Below the pieces are notes generated by a model that worked only from the letters and a program-made list of their open reading frames with translations, did not search any database and was not told where the DNA came from. Positions 1 to 8,100 of a stretch of DNA of 13,922 nucleotides are shown piece by piece. A program made the translations under genes and the position numbers. The stretch comes from an uncultured Subdoligranulum sp. (GTDB lineage: Bacteria > Bacillota_A > Clostridia > Oscillospirales > Ruminococcaceae), in contig CAAGRN010000062.1 in NCBI GenBank assembly GCA_900772715.1, positions 1 through 13,922 on the forward strand, written 5' to 3'. Numbering within the stretch: the stretch's first letter is position 1; each line of letters opens with the position of its first letter.

Positions 1-44
1 CCGGGGCGGTCAATTTTTATATCTGAACAGAAAGGAAAACCACC

Positions 45-710
45 ATGGAAAAGAATGTTTCTTCCGTCGCAGAACAGGACAAGACCGCTGAGGTTAAGAA
101 GAACCCGAAGCTGATCGAGTTGGCCCGCCCGTACAAGTTTGATGATAAGGAGTATACCGAGATCGACCTGTCCGGTCTGGATGATCTGACCATCAAGGAT
201 GCGGTGCTCATCATCAAGAAACTGTACAACGAGGGCGAAATGGCCGTGATGATTACCCCTGAAACTGCGACTGCATACACCGACGCTCTGGCCGCTGCCG
301 CAACGAAGCTCCCCATCGAGTTTTTCCAGCTGCTTCCCATCGGCGCAAGCAAGAAGGTTCGCCAGACTGTTCAGGCGTCGCTCCGTAGCGCCGCCGCAGA
401 GGAAGATGGCGACGAGGACGAGCACAGCCACATCATGAAGTTCGGCAAGCCCTACACCTACAAGGGCGAAAAATACACCGAAGTTGACCTGTCAGGCGTG
501 GCGAACCTTACCGGCATGAACGTCCGTCAGGCGGAAAACCGCATGGAGGAAGAAGATATTCGCGCAGCGGAAAAGACCCTGAACTACTATTACTGCTGCC
601 TGATCGCATCTATGGCCACCGGTAAGGATGTGGCATTCTTCCTCGGCCTGCCGCTGGCGGAGGCTGTACAGCTTCGCGCAGGGGTGAACCACAAGGATTT
701 TTTCGCCTAA
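45..710 (+). CDS. Tail assembly chaperone, two-copy (gpE/gpG-like, zero-frame product)
   Basis: Cytoplasmic chaperone expected to coat the tape-measure protein during tail tube assembly. The 221-residue product contains the same domain twice: RPYKF..KEYTEIDLSGLDDLT at about residues 28-49 and KPYTY..EKYTEVDLSGVANLT at about 135-156, an offset of 107 residues. An acidic linker (EEDGDEDE, about 121-128) separates them. PY, YTE and DLSG motifs of this type are typical of tail assembly chaperones of Firmicutes contractile-tailed phages. The ATG is preceded by AAAGGA (31-36). The gene ends just after a slippery run and is followed by an overlapping -1 frame extension and the tape-measure gene, the standard position for this family. 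Lys and Glu codons are strongly biased to AAG and GAG, suggesting good expression. Family assignment rests on domain pattern and position; bases 1-44 upstream hold only the ribosome site. Confidence 0.8.
   Translation: MEKNVSSVAEQDKTAEVKKNPKLIELARPYKFDDKEYTEIDLSGLDDLTIKDAVLIIKKLYNEGEMAVMITPETATAYTDALAAAATKLPIEFFQLLPIGASKKVRQTVQASLRSAAAEEDGDEDEHSHIMKFGKPYTYKGEKYTEVDLSGVANLTGMNVRQAENRMEEEDIRAAEKTLNYYYCCLIASMATGKDVAFFLGLPLAEAVQLRAGVNHKDFFA
698..704 (+). promoter_or_regulatory. Probable -1 ribosomal frameshift slippery heptamer T TTT TTC
   Basis: Read in the chaperone frame the sequence is GAT TTT TTC GCC TAA, so the heptamer is T TTT TTC, an exact X XXY YYZ slip site with the zero-frame stop only two codons further on. 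Slipping back one base gives CGC CTA AAG and leads into a 51-codon open frame. Possible stimulators: an SD-like AGGGG at 680-684, and a short stem CGCC/GGCG (704-707 with 713-716). A longer pseudoknot-capable element lies at 736-761, but it is further away than usual. Programmed -1 shifts at this locus are known for lambda G/GT and P2 E/E'. Confidence 0.78.
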
Positions 711-859
711 AGGGCGGATACAAAACCATCAGAAAGGCGGCGATAGCCCTCGCCACGGCTACACACACGAGTGCAGATTTCTACCTGAATCTGCCCGTGC
801 GTGAGCTGGTGGAAATCAACGAGGAGGTGGCGGAGGAGTGGCAAAAAATCAAACCCTAG
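704..859 (+). CDS. -1 frameshift extension of the tail assembly chaperone (GT / E' part)
   Basis: This open frame has no start of its own and is read only if ribosomes slip at 698-704. The joined product would be about 271 residues: 220 from the chaperone plus 51 from here. The extension begins RLKGGYKTIRKAA, continues with ADFYLNLPVRELVEINEEVA and ends EEWQKIKP before TAG at 857-859. A short segment with an aromatic-rich 'F Y x L P V R E' motif followed by a Glu-rich helix is typical of the second frame of tail chaperones, which is thought to bind the tape measure and recruit tube subunits. It overlaps the GTG start of the tape-measure gene by 22 bases, as expected for this gene pair. Without it, bases 711-837 would be an unexplained gap in an otherwise gap-free operon. 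Confidence 0.75.
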   Translation, partial: RLKGGYKTIRKAAIALATATHTSADFYLNLPVRELVEINEEVAEEWQKIKP

Positions 860-3800
860 AGCTTTCTATTTTGATCGGCGGTCACGTTGATAACTCGCTG
901 ACGCAGGCTGTAAAGTCTGCGAATACTCAGCTCAGCAGTATGGCGAACGGCGCATCGAAACTGGCAGCGAATATCGCAAAAGTAACGGTGGGCATAGCCA
1001 GCGGCATTACAGCGGGGCTGGTAGATGCAACAAAAGAAGCAGTTGCATTTGAAAGCGAAATGCTTGATGTGACGAAGTACGTTGGCGGTCTGACGGACGC
1101 GAACGGAAAGGTCAAAACGGACGCTTATGCGGAAATGTCGCAAGACATTCTTGACTTGAGCACACAGATTCCGTACACCGCCAAAGAGCTGACACGTCTG
1201 GCGGCTGCAGCTGGTCAGTCTGGCAAGAGCATGAACGACCTGATAGACGAGGGGTTCCTGAAAGACGTTGCCGAAATGGGCACGGCCATGGATATTTCTG
1301 CGGATCAGGCGGGCGACTGGGCGGCAAAGTGGGAAGTTGCATTCAACGTGAACCACGATCAGGTCATGGAGCTGGCAGACCAGATCAACTATCTGGGTGC
1401 CCACTACGCAACGACCGCCGCTGAAATTGCCCAGACCGTAAACGACACCGGCTCTCTGGGTCAAATCGCTGGCATGGATGTTCAGAGCACGGCAGCGCTT
1501 TCTACGGCACTGCTGGCAATGGGCGTTGATTCTGGCAAAGTGGCAACATCCATCCGCCGGATGTATACGAACCTTTCTATGGGTTCAAAAGCTACAGATG
1601 CGCAGTCTGCGGCTTTTGAACAGTTGGGATTTACTGCAGAACAGTTTGCGAAGGATATGCAAAAGGACGCCCCGGCGGCGTTGAAAAGTTTGTTTACCGC
1701 TATCGGTACTCAGCCGAAAGACAAACAAGTGGGATACCTGAAAACGTTGCTTGGTCAGTGGGCCATTGAGAGCGGCGCAAAACTGACTGGAAATCTTGGC
1801 TTGTTTGTAAAAACACTGGACGATGTAGGTGATGCTTCCAAATATAACGGCAGTATGTATAAGGAGTTTATGCTGAAATGCGAAACCTCTGAATCCGTAC
1901 TGACGATGCTTGGGAGCGCATGGCGGGCCGTCCGCATTGAAGTTGGAAACAATTTCCTTCCGGTGCTGAAAGATGTAGCCGGGTTTGGCATCGAAAAGCT
2001 GAATGACCTCCGCGCCGCTCTGCCGGATATTGCAGAACATGTAAGGCAGGTAATCGAATATCTGCTGAATAATGGCGATAAGGTGGCTACGACCATCGCG
2101 GGTATCGGCACGGCATGGGCAGGAATGCGGTTTGCACCGCAAATCCTGCAGGTGGTATCCAGCGTGACGAAGTTTGCAAGCGGGGCGGAAAGCCCTGTGG
2201 GGCTTGTACAGAAGGGCGTGTCTGGTGCAGGAAAAGCTGGCAATCTGTGGCAGGCTGCAAAACTTGGAACACAGCTGGCAAACAGCGTTGTTCCGGCGGG
2301 CAGCAATCCTAGCTTCGGGCAGAGAGTGCAGAACACCATCCTTGGTAGCGTCCTTGGAATGCAGAACAGCAAAAAGCTGTTTGGGGCAAAGACGCCTGCT
2401 GGGATGGCAAAGGCAACGAGTGCGCTGTTTGGCAGCATTCAGCAAGCACAGGCTTCCGGCGGAATAATCGGACTATTGAAAGGCAGTTCGATAGGGCAAT
2501 ATGGAGCCAGAGTTGCAAGGTCTGCAAAAAATCTGGCGGGGACAGACTTTATACAGAACACGGTTGGAGTTGGAAGGTGGCTAGGACAAAAAGTTGCCGG
2601 TACACAGCTTGGCGGCTTTGTAGGGAACATGGGCCAAAAGGCTATGGGCTTTGGACAAGGATTGCTGGGTGGAGCAAAGAACATTGCGGGAACGGCAATT
2701 GGCGGCGTAAAAAATCTGGCAGGCCGCGCAGCATCTACTAAAGTCGGGCAATTCGCCTTGAACGTTGGTGGAGGAATTGCGAAAGGAACAGGGGACACGT
2801 TCAAATTCCTTGGTTCTGGGCTGAGCCTAGCCAACACGGCGGTAGGCCCGATAGCCGGTAAATTGGGCGGTGCTTTTATGGGATTGCTCGGCACCTTCGG
2901 CCCGGTGATTACCGGAATCGGTGGAATCATCGCAGTGGTCAGCCTGCTAGGAGATCACTTTGAGGACATCCGCCAGATCGTCGGGAACGTGTTCGGCGAA
3001 AAGGGATTGGCAATGTTTGATGGATTTACGAGTAAAATCCACGATATTGCAGGCAACGTCCGCGATTCGGTGAGCAATGCATTCTCTTTGGAAAATCTGC
3101 AAAACATCCAGCAGAGCTTGAGCGGAAAGAGCATTTTCGGCATCGACGACTTGGGAACCACCTTCGGGGCAGTGATACCGATTATCGAATCGGTGAAAGG
3201 GCTGATTGGACAGATCGTAGACCTCGGAGTGAATCATATTAAGCCGCTGCTGGCTGATATTATGAGCTTCGCTGTAAACGAATTGTTCCCCGCAGTGTCG
3301 CCGCTGATAAGCATGATTATCAGTCTGGTTGGCACAACCCTGATAAACGCAATCAAGCTCGTCGTCGATGTGATCCATGGACTGTTGCCGGTGATTGAAC
3401 CTGTTATTCAGGGCATTGTCGGATTGATAAAGGGCATTGTATCGGTGACGATTACGGTTGTGAATGCAATCATCGGCACGCTGAACAAAGTGTCTTTTAC
3501 GGTGCCTGATTGGGTGCCTGCTCTCGGTGGAAAAAAATTCGGCTTCAACCTGAAAGAAGTTGCAGTGCCCGCCTTTGCGAACGGCGGTTTTACTCACGGC
3601 GTCAGCATTGCGGGTGAAACTGGAACAGAGGCAGTTATCAGCTTCAAACCTAGCGTTCACGATAGCAATGTCGAAAACTGGGTGCGTGCAGGACGGATGC
3701 TGGGAGTGTCTGGCGAGGATGCAACTCGTGCGGCGGGTGTACGGTATTTTGCAAACGGCGGTTTCACCGACGGAAGCAAGGAAAAACTGGACAACCTGAT

Positions 3801-4341
3801 TGATTTCTCCAAAGCATACGGTAAGTACGCACTGCGTTCCAATGGCATCCGAACCACCGGCGACGCTTTGTCGATGCTATGGACGGTCGCCAACAACTCA
3901 ATGTCTGGTGACGCTTCACTTGCACTGGCGGCGACCAGCATTGCAGCTGATGTTGCTCCGCTTCTGCTGAACAAGTACCTCGGAAGTGACAGCCCTGTAA
4001 CCACTGCACTGACTGAAGCAGCCAAAAACTACAACGGCGGCACGGTGCTTTCAAGCTGGCAGGACGGCGTTCTTACAGACACCGGAACGCCGCTTTATGT
4101 GCTGCCGCCGAGGGATACCGGGCGCACGCTGTCCGAAATCCCGGTGAGCGCATATCAGAATACACCTACACCCGGCGGAAACGGCGGAAACTCTCCGCAA
4201 TTTGTATTTGCCCCGAACATCACAATCACTGGTGATGCAGACCGCCAGCAGATTGCTTCGATTATGGAGGACGAGTACGAAAAGTTCAAAGCCTTTATGG
4301 ACAAATACAACCGAGAAAACAATCGAACCCGGTATGCATAA
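838..4341 (+). CDS. Phage tail tape-measure protein, TP901-type core
   Basis: Sets tail length by spanning the tube lumen, and is probably ejected into the host at infection. 1167 residues, the longest gene here. The N-terminal part (about residues 70-330) carries the TP901 tape-measure core, visible as FESEMLDVTKYVGGLTD, LSTQIPYTAKELTRLAAAAG and MDISADQAGDWAAKW. A Gly/Ala-rich middle (about 530-680) is followed by hydrophobic stretches at about 682-705 (LLGTFGPVITGIGGIIAVV) and 803-888, which may be membrane-inserting. The C-terminal part has two FANGGFT motifs (residues 913 and 971), the first in the common tape-measure context AGETGTEAVI. GTG start at 838 with GAGGAGG at 821-827; the start lies inside the frameshift extension of the chaperone. 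At ordinary contractile-tail scaling of roughly 1.5 angstrom per residue it would imply a tail of about 170 nm or less; this is inference. Confidence 0.93.
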   Translation: MAKNQTLELSILIGGHVDNSLTQAVKSANTQLSSMANGASKLAANIAKVTVGIASGITAGLVDATKEAVAFESEMLDVTKYVGGLTDANGKVKTDAYAEMSQDILDLSTQIPYTAKELTRLAAAAGQSGKSMNDLIDEGFLKDVAEMGTAMDISADQAGDWAAKWEVAFNVNHDQVMELADQINYLGAHYATTAAEIAQTVNDTGSLGQIAGMDVQSTAALSTALLAMGVDSGKVATSIRRMYTNLSMGSKATDAQSAAFEQLGFTAEQFAKDMQKDAPAALKSLFTAIGTQPKDKQVGYLKTLLGQWAIESGAKLTGNLGLFVKTLDDVGDASKYNGSMYKEFMLKCETSESVLTMLGSAWRAVRIEVGNNFLPVLKDVAGFGIEKLNDLRAALPDIAEHVRQVIEYLLNNGDKVATTIAGIGTAWAGMRFAPQILQVVSSVTKFASGAESPVGLVQKGVSGAGKAGNLWQAAKLGTQLANSVVPAGSNPSFGQRVQNTILGSVLGMQNSKKLFGAKTPAGMAKATSALFGSIQQAQASGGIIGLLKGSSIGQYGARVARSAKNLAGTDFIQNTVGVGRWLGQKVAGTQLGGFVGNMGQKAMGFGQGLLGGAKNIAGTAIGGVKNLAGRAASTKVGQFALNVGGGIAKGTGDTFKFLGSGLSLANTAVGPIAGKLGGAFMGLLGTFGPVITGIGGIIAVVSLLGDHFEDIRQIVGNVFGEKGLAMFDGFTSKIHDIAGNVRDSVSNAFSLENLQNIQQSLSGKSIFGIDDLGTTFGAVIPIIESVKGLIGQIVDLGVNHIKPLLADIMSFAVNELFPAVSPLISMIISLVGTTLINAIKLVVDVIHGLLPVIEPVIQGIVGLIKGIVSVTITVVNAIIGTLNKVSFTVPDWVPALGGKKFGFNLKEVAVPAFANGGFTHGVSIAGETGTEAVISFKPSVHDSNVENWVRAGRMLGVSGEDATRAAGVRYFANGGFTDGSKEKLDNLIDFSKAYGKYALRSNGIRTTGDALSMLWTVANNSMSGDASLALAATSIAADVAPLLLNKYLGSDSPVTTALTEAAKNYNGGTVLSSWQDGVLTDTGTPLYVLPPRDTGRTLSEIPVSAYQNTPTPGGNGGNSPQFVFAPNITITGDADRQQIASIMEDEYEKFKAFMDKYNRENNRTRYA

Positions 4342-4353
4342 GGAGGTAGCCTG

Positions 4354-4557
4354 ATGTCTTACACGACAAAGAGCGGTGACACTTGGGATGGCATTGCAAA
4401 AACTGTCTACGGTGACGAGCTGAAAGCCGATGTGCTGATGACTGCCAACCGAGAGTATATCGAGGTGTACAAGTTTGATTCCGGGGTGGTGCTTGCCACG
4501 CCGGAAGTGGAAGTTAAGGCAAAAACAGACGAAAGTCTGCCGCCTTGGAAAAGGTGA
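4354..4557 (+). CDS. Tail protein X (gpX), LysM-like
   Basis: Small 67-residue protein of the P2 gpX family, a LysM-fold tail component found between the tape measure and the hub protein. It opens with YTTKSGDTWDGIAKTVYGDE, the classic LysM pattern (T-x-x-G-D-T-W-x-x-I-A), and ends with a Pro-Trp-Lys tail (PPWKR) as other gpX proteins do. AAGGAGG at 4340-4346 lies seven bases before the ATG. It starts 12 bases after the tape-measure stop and is followed at 4568 by gpD, matching the P2 X-D pair. Role: likely links the tail tube or hub at the distal end; exact function in this phage is not shown. Confidence 0.88.
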   Translation: MSYTTKSGDTWDGIAKTVYGDELKADVLMTANREYIEVYKFDSGVVLATPEVEVKAKTDESLPPWKR

Positions 4558-4567
4558 GGTGTGAGGG

Positions 4568-5566
4568 ATGATTACGCCGCGTCAAGCGTTCCTGACGCTT
4601 GAATATGACGGAACGGATATTTCAAGCGACATCCGCAAAGATGTGGAAAACTTCACATACACCGATAGCGGTTCGGATTCGAGCGACAGCCTTTCCATTA
4701 AGGTGAACGCGATGGATCACAAGTGGATCGATTCGTGGATGCCAGACAAGGAAGCTGTGCTGCACCCGACCCTCTGCACGACAAACTGGATCGTGCAGGG
4801 GGACAGAACCGTTTTGGATTGTGGAACGCTGGTAGTTGACGATCTGAGCTTTTCGGCCTGCCCGGATGTTTTGACGATCGGAGCGGTCGCCCGGCCAAAC
4901 GGGACGAGCTTTCATGAAAAAAACAGAGAGCAAGTTTGGAAGAATACGAGCATCAAACGCATTGCAGAAACCATTGCTGGACGGTACGGTTTGGAATGCA
5001 AGATGGATGCAGAGGATGTCAGCGTCGCTCTGAAAGAGCAGGATGATAATGACAGCTCTTTCCTGCAGAAAATTTGCGGCACATACGGGCTGATCCTCAA
5101 AACATACCGGAACAAAATCTGGATTTTTGACCGCGAACAGTACAAGAAAAAGGATTCGGTGGCAACGGTAAAACCGATTGACATTGTACCCGGCTCGTTG
5201 AGCTGGAACACAACGCTGGCAGGAACATACACCGGAGGCGAGTTTACTTATTCCAACCAAAAGAAAAAAGTGAATATCAAGGTGACAATCGGAACGGCAG
5301 ACCGGATGTTGAAGCTAAACCAGTATGCATCAAGTGAAGCGGACGCAAAACGGCAGCTGCAGGCGGCTATCGACAACAAAAACCATTCGGCTACAACCAT
5401 TTCCTTTACGACTATGGGAAACCTGACATATTGCGCGACGCAGTGTATTGACGTGGAAGGATATGGGAAAATCGACGGAAAATATTACATGGACAGTGTA
5501 GGGCACACCATGAATAAATCCGGCGGTTTTGTGACGAAGGTCTCAGCAAGCAGAGTGGGAGGGTGA
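4568..5566 (+). CDS. Baseplate hub protein (gpD / Mu gp44 family, late control D)
   Basis: 332 residues, the usual size for the gpD/gp27-like hub that closes the tail tube and holds the central spike. Visible features: N-terminal tube-like barrel segment (YDGTDISSDIRKDVENFTYT), an internal VWKNTSIKRIAETIAGRYGL segment, and DDNDSSFLQKICGTYGLIL (about residues 158-176). The last two are the 'S-x-x-x-I-A-x-x-I-A' and 'S-D-x-x-F-L-x-x-L-A-x-x-x-G' signatures of this family. The C-terminal part (GKYYMDSVGHTMNKSGGFVT) also matches the family. Start ATG at 4568 with GAGG-type ribosome sites at 4556-4567. Its partners are gpX upstream and the spike protein five bases downstream. Confidence 0.88.
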   Translation: MITPRQAFLTLEYDGTDISSDIRKDVENFTYTDSGSDSSDSLSIKVNAMDHKWIDSWMPDKEAVLHPTLCTTNWIVQGDRTVLDCGTLVVDDLSFSACPDVLTIGAVARPNGTSFHEKNREQVWKNTSIKRIAETIAGRYGLECKMDAEDVSVALKEQDDNDSSFLQKICGTYGLILKTYRNKIWIFDREQYKKKDSVATVKPIDIVPGSLSWNTTLAGTYTGGEFTYSNQKKKVNIKVTIGTADRMLKLNQYASSEADAKRQLQAAIDNKNHSATTISFTTMGNLTYCATQCIDVEGYGKIDGKYYMDSVGHTMNKSGGFVTKVSASRVGG

Positions 5567-5570
5567 CACG

Positions 5571-6188
5571 ATGAGCAGCGTCATTCGCATTGGCACAGTG
5601 TCCAAAGTGAATTACGAGGATGGCACAATTGAAGTTGCATATGAAGATCGGGACGGTTCTGTGACCGATGAAATCTGTGTGGTTTCAAATGCGCTGTACC
5701 GGATGCCGGTTGTCGGTGCTATGGTTTGCGTTCTCCACAATTCCGATAGTCAGGAAATGGGAACGTGCATCGGAACGTTCTGGAATGAGGATAACAAGCC
5801 GGTCGGTGGAAAGAAACAACGTTACCGGTATGACTACAACGATAAGAAGGGCAAAGCCTTTGAACAATACGATGGAGATAGCGGAGACTATGAAGAAAAA
5901 ATCGACGGGAATGCAAAAGAGACCATCGGTAAAAATCTGGACTTCACTGTTGGTGGGGACGTGACCTTCAAGGTCGGGGCTTCGACCGTCAAGGTTTGCC
6001 AGAGCGGAACGATTGAAATTACCGGAACGACGGTGAAAATCACAGGAGCAACGGTGAATATTTCGGGCGGCTCTGGCGACTGCAAAATCAATGGCGTAAG
6101 CCTTGTGAATCACAAGCACGAACATGACGGGTCGGCAAAAGCTGGCCCGTATACTGTTTCGGGGAATACCGGCGTCCCGGTAAAGTGA
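5571..6188 (+). CDS. Baseplate spike / assembly protein V (Mu gp45-like) with HxHxH tip
   Basis: 205-residue central spike that pierces the host envelope. The N-terminal OB-fold is seen as RIGTVSKVNYEDGTIEVAYE and the following MPVVGAMVCVL. A linker of Tyr/Asp/Lys-rich sequence (about 80-115) leads into a repetitive beta-helix segment (VTFKVGASTVKVCQSGTIEI, then TGTTVKITGATVNI, about 128-166). The tip holds HKHEHD at residues 181-186. Known spike structures of P2 gpV and phi92 coordinate an iron ion through an HxH tip motif, so metal binding here is a reasonable inference. ATG start at 5571, directly after the gpD stop. Confidence 0.88.
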   Translation: MSSVIRIGTVSKVNYEDGTIEVAYEDRDGSVTDEICVVSNALYRMPVVGAMVCVLHNSDSQEMGTCIGTFWNEDNKPVGGKKQRYRYDYNDKKGKAFEQYDGDSGDYEEKIDGNAKETIGKNLDFTVGGDVTFKVGASTVKVCQSGTIEITGTTVKITGATVNISGGSGDCKINGVSLVNHKHEHDGSAKAGPYTVSGNTGVPVK

Positions 6189-6201
6189 GGGGGTGTTCTT
6201 T

Positions 6202-6603
6202 ATGGCATGGGGCAGCATCGGTAGCTTTGCTGGACTGGTGTTTACAGTATCAAGTTGGCGAGTTCTTACGCCGGACAACATCAGTGGAAGTACGTCGAGC
6301 AACTGGGCGACGCACAGCGTGATCGGCGGAAAAGATAAAAGCGAATATGTAAGTCCCGGCCTGCGAGAGTATCAGTTCAACATTACGCTTAGTTCAAGGC
6401 TGGGAGTAAATCCGCGAAAGGTCTTTGACGCCCTAATGGATTTGTGCGAAGCCGGAGCAGTAGACTACTTCATCATCAACAACAGGCCGGTTTCTCAAAA
6501 TCCGTTTATGCTTGAAAAAGTAGCGGATGAATGGGGCGCGGTACATCGGTTCTGGGGACTGACAAGCGGAAAGCTGACCTTGACGCTAAAGGAGTACACA
6601 TGA
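6202..6603 (+). CDS. Tail protein gpU family (tail terminator / proximal tail protein)
   Basis: 133 residues. Recognised as a P2 gpU-like protein from MAWGSIGSFAGLVFTVSS at the start, WATHSVIGGKDKSEYVSPGL (the conserved 'W-x-x-H-x-x-I-G-G-K-x-x-x-E-x-x-G-P-G-L' pattern) and LGVNPRKVFDALMDLCEAG. A GTG at 6193 is in frame but sits inside the GAGGGGG ribosome site (6187-6193), so the ATG at 6202, eight bases downstream of it, is preferred. Its position between spike and gp25 differs from P2, where U follows the tape measure. The stop overlaps the next start (ATGA at 6600-6603), indicating translational coupling. Start choice and family are well supported; the exact role is by analogy. Confidence 0.82.
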   Translation: MAWGSIGSFAGLVFTVSSWRVLTPDNISGSTSSNWATHSVIGGKDKSEYVSPGLREYQFNITLSSRLGVNPRKVFDALMDLCEAGAVDYFIINNRPVSQNPFMLEKVADEWGAVHRFWGLTSGKLTLTLKEYT

Positions 6604-6926
6604 GCGGTGAGCTGGAAAAGCTGATACTGGGCGATATTGATGTAGAGATCAATCCGTCCGAAAGCACAGAAGAACGGGATGTATATAACTGTCTCAAGAC
6701 GCTTTATGGGAGCCGAGAAGGTGAACAGGCACTTGACCGGGAGTTTGGCCTGAACATGGACTGCTTGAGCCTGCCAGCCGAAGCTGCCGAAGCGAAGCTC
6801 ACGGCAGAGATCATCCGAAAGACAAAGAAGTACGAACCGAGGGCACAAGTGCTGGAAGTAAGCTATGAAACCAGCCGAAGCCAGCAGGGGAACATTCGAC
6901 CGAAGGTGGTGATAAACATTGTCTAA
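6600..6926 (+). CDS. Baseplate wedge protein gpW / gp25-like
   Basis: 108 residues, the usual length for gp25/gpW, a wedge component and relative of the baseplate lysozyme-like fold that nucleates sheath assembly. The family core is visible as NCLKTLYGSREGEQALDREF (about residues 30-50), followed by GLN, then an AEAKLTAEIIRKTKKYEPR helix and a C-terminal beta strand region ending RPKVVINIV. The reading frame is open further upstream, but ATG at 6600 has AAGGAG about five bases before it and overlaps the gpU stop by one ATGA junction; this is the natural start. It precedes gpJ, as in P2 (W-J-I) and Mu. Confidence 0.88.
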   Translation: MSGELEKLILGDIDVEINPSESTEERDVYNCLKTLYGSREGEQALDREFGLNMDCLSLPAEAAEAKLTAEIIRKTKKYEPRAQVLEVSYETSRSQQGNIRPKVVINIV

Positions 6927-8100
6927 TATCGCTGAATTTGCCGAAATCCCGGAGTATAGCGTCACAGATAATATGACGCTTGAGGATGTAAATAATCTGG
7001 TGACAGAAATTTACACCCGAAATTACAAAGCGGTAAACGGAACAACCCCGCCGTTGCACAGTGCTGACCCAATCACTCTTACGCTGAAAAGTATTTCTGA
7101 GCTGTATTACATGGTGCTGCAGGTTGCAGAAAAAAGAACCCGCTGCGCCTTGCTGAAAACAGCAACGGGTGCAGCGCTGGATAATATGGGGCTTCCGTTC
7201 GGCGTGAAGCGGAATGAAGCAACCTATGCAACGGTGACAATCCGATTTAATCTTTCGGCTGAACAAAAAACAGTTGTAATGATTCCACAGGGAACCCGCG
7301 TCAGAACTGCCGCGGGTATTTATTTTGCCACAGCGGCCTATGCACAGATTGCCATTGGCGAGACCTATGTTGATGTGTTGGCGCAAGCCGAGGTGGTAGG
7401 AGCCAGCGGAAACGACGTTCCAATCGGCGTTGTCGATACGCTGGTAGACGCCATTCCTTATGTTGCGGCAGTGGAGAATGTGGATACATCCAGCGGCGGC
7501 GCAGACGCGGAAAGCGACGATAGCTTGACCCGGCGGATTTGGCTGTCACCGACAACGTATAGTTGCGCAGGGCCGCGAGACGCCTACGAGTATTGGGCAA
7601 TGAGCTTCCGCTCTGATGTGGAAAATGCAATTGCAGTCAGTCCACGGAGCCAGCCTTGCACAGTGTATATCTTTTTCATGCTGACGGGCGGAAGGATGCC
7701 GAGTGAAAAGGATATGAGCGAAATGCAAGCATATCTGATGAACGAAGCTCGACGCCCCATGACAGATCAGGTGATCTGTAAGGCCCCGGAAGAAGTGGAG
7801 TACGGAATTGACTTTACCTATTATATCGGAGCGGGCAACGCGAAGGGCGCAAGTATTGTTCAGGAAAACGTTACAAAAGCTGTTGAGGAATTTCAGCAGT
7901 GGCAGCGCTCCATCGGGAGAGACATTAGCCCGATGGAATTGATTTATCGCTTGCGTGTCGCTGGCGTAAAACGAGTAGAGCTTAGACAACCGGTTTACAT
8001 GGTAGTCGAAGGCGGTTCGGATTTGGAAAAAGCAACAGTGCAAATCCCAAAACTGAGCGGAACCCCGACGATCATCTACGGAGGTGTCGAGGATGATTAA
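6919..8100 (+). CDS. Baseplate protein J (gpJ / Mu gp47 family)
   Basis: 393-residue wedge protein that, with gpI and gpW, forms the baseplate ring to which fibres attach. Family features: LGLPFGVKRNEATYATVTI-type opening of the J domain (residue order MGLPFGVKR near 93), then PQGTRVRTAAGIYFATAA (about 123-140), and AEVVGASGNDVPIG (about 158-171), the 'G-x-x-G-N' loop of baseplate J. C-terminal part includes RDISPMELIYRLRVAGVKRV. The start is TTG at 6919, which overlaps the gp25 stop by eight bases and has GGTGGTG at 6905-6911; no ATG lies in a better place (the next in-frame Met is at about residue 19). The gene overlaps gpI at its end. Confidence 0.9.
   Translation: MSNIAEFAEIPEYSVTDNMTLEDVNNLVTEIYTRNYKAVNGTTPPLHSADPITLTLKSISELYYMVLQVAEKRTRCALLKTATGAALDNMGLPFGVKRNEATYATVTIRFNLSAEQKTVVMIPQGTRVRTAAGIYFATAAYAQIAIGETYVDVLAQAEVVGASGNDVPIGVVDTLVDAIPYVAAVENVDTSSGGADAESDDSLTRRIWLSPTTYSCAGPRDAYEYWAMSFRSDVENAIAVSPRSQPCTVYIFFMLTGGRMPSEKDMSEMQAYLMNEARRPMTDQVICKAPEEVEYGIDFTYYIGAGNAKGASIVQENVTKAVEEFQQWQRSIGRDISPMELIYRLRVAGVKRVELRQPVYMVVEGGSDLEKATVQIPKLSGTPTIIYGGVEDD

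Noticed and set aside
2160..2930. Several overlapping open frames on both strands inside the tape-measure gene
   Set aside because: They are shadows of the Gly/Ala-rich middle of the tape measure, which is one uninterrupted frame with family motifs on both sides.
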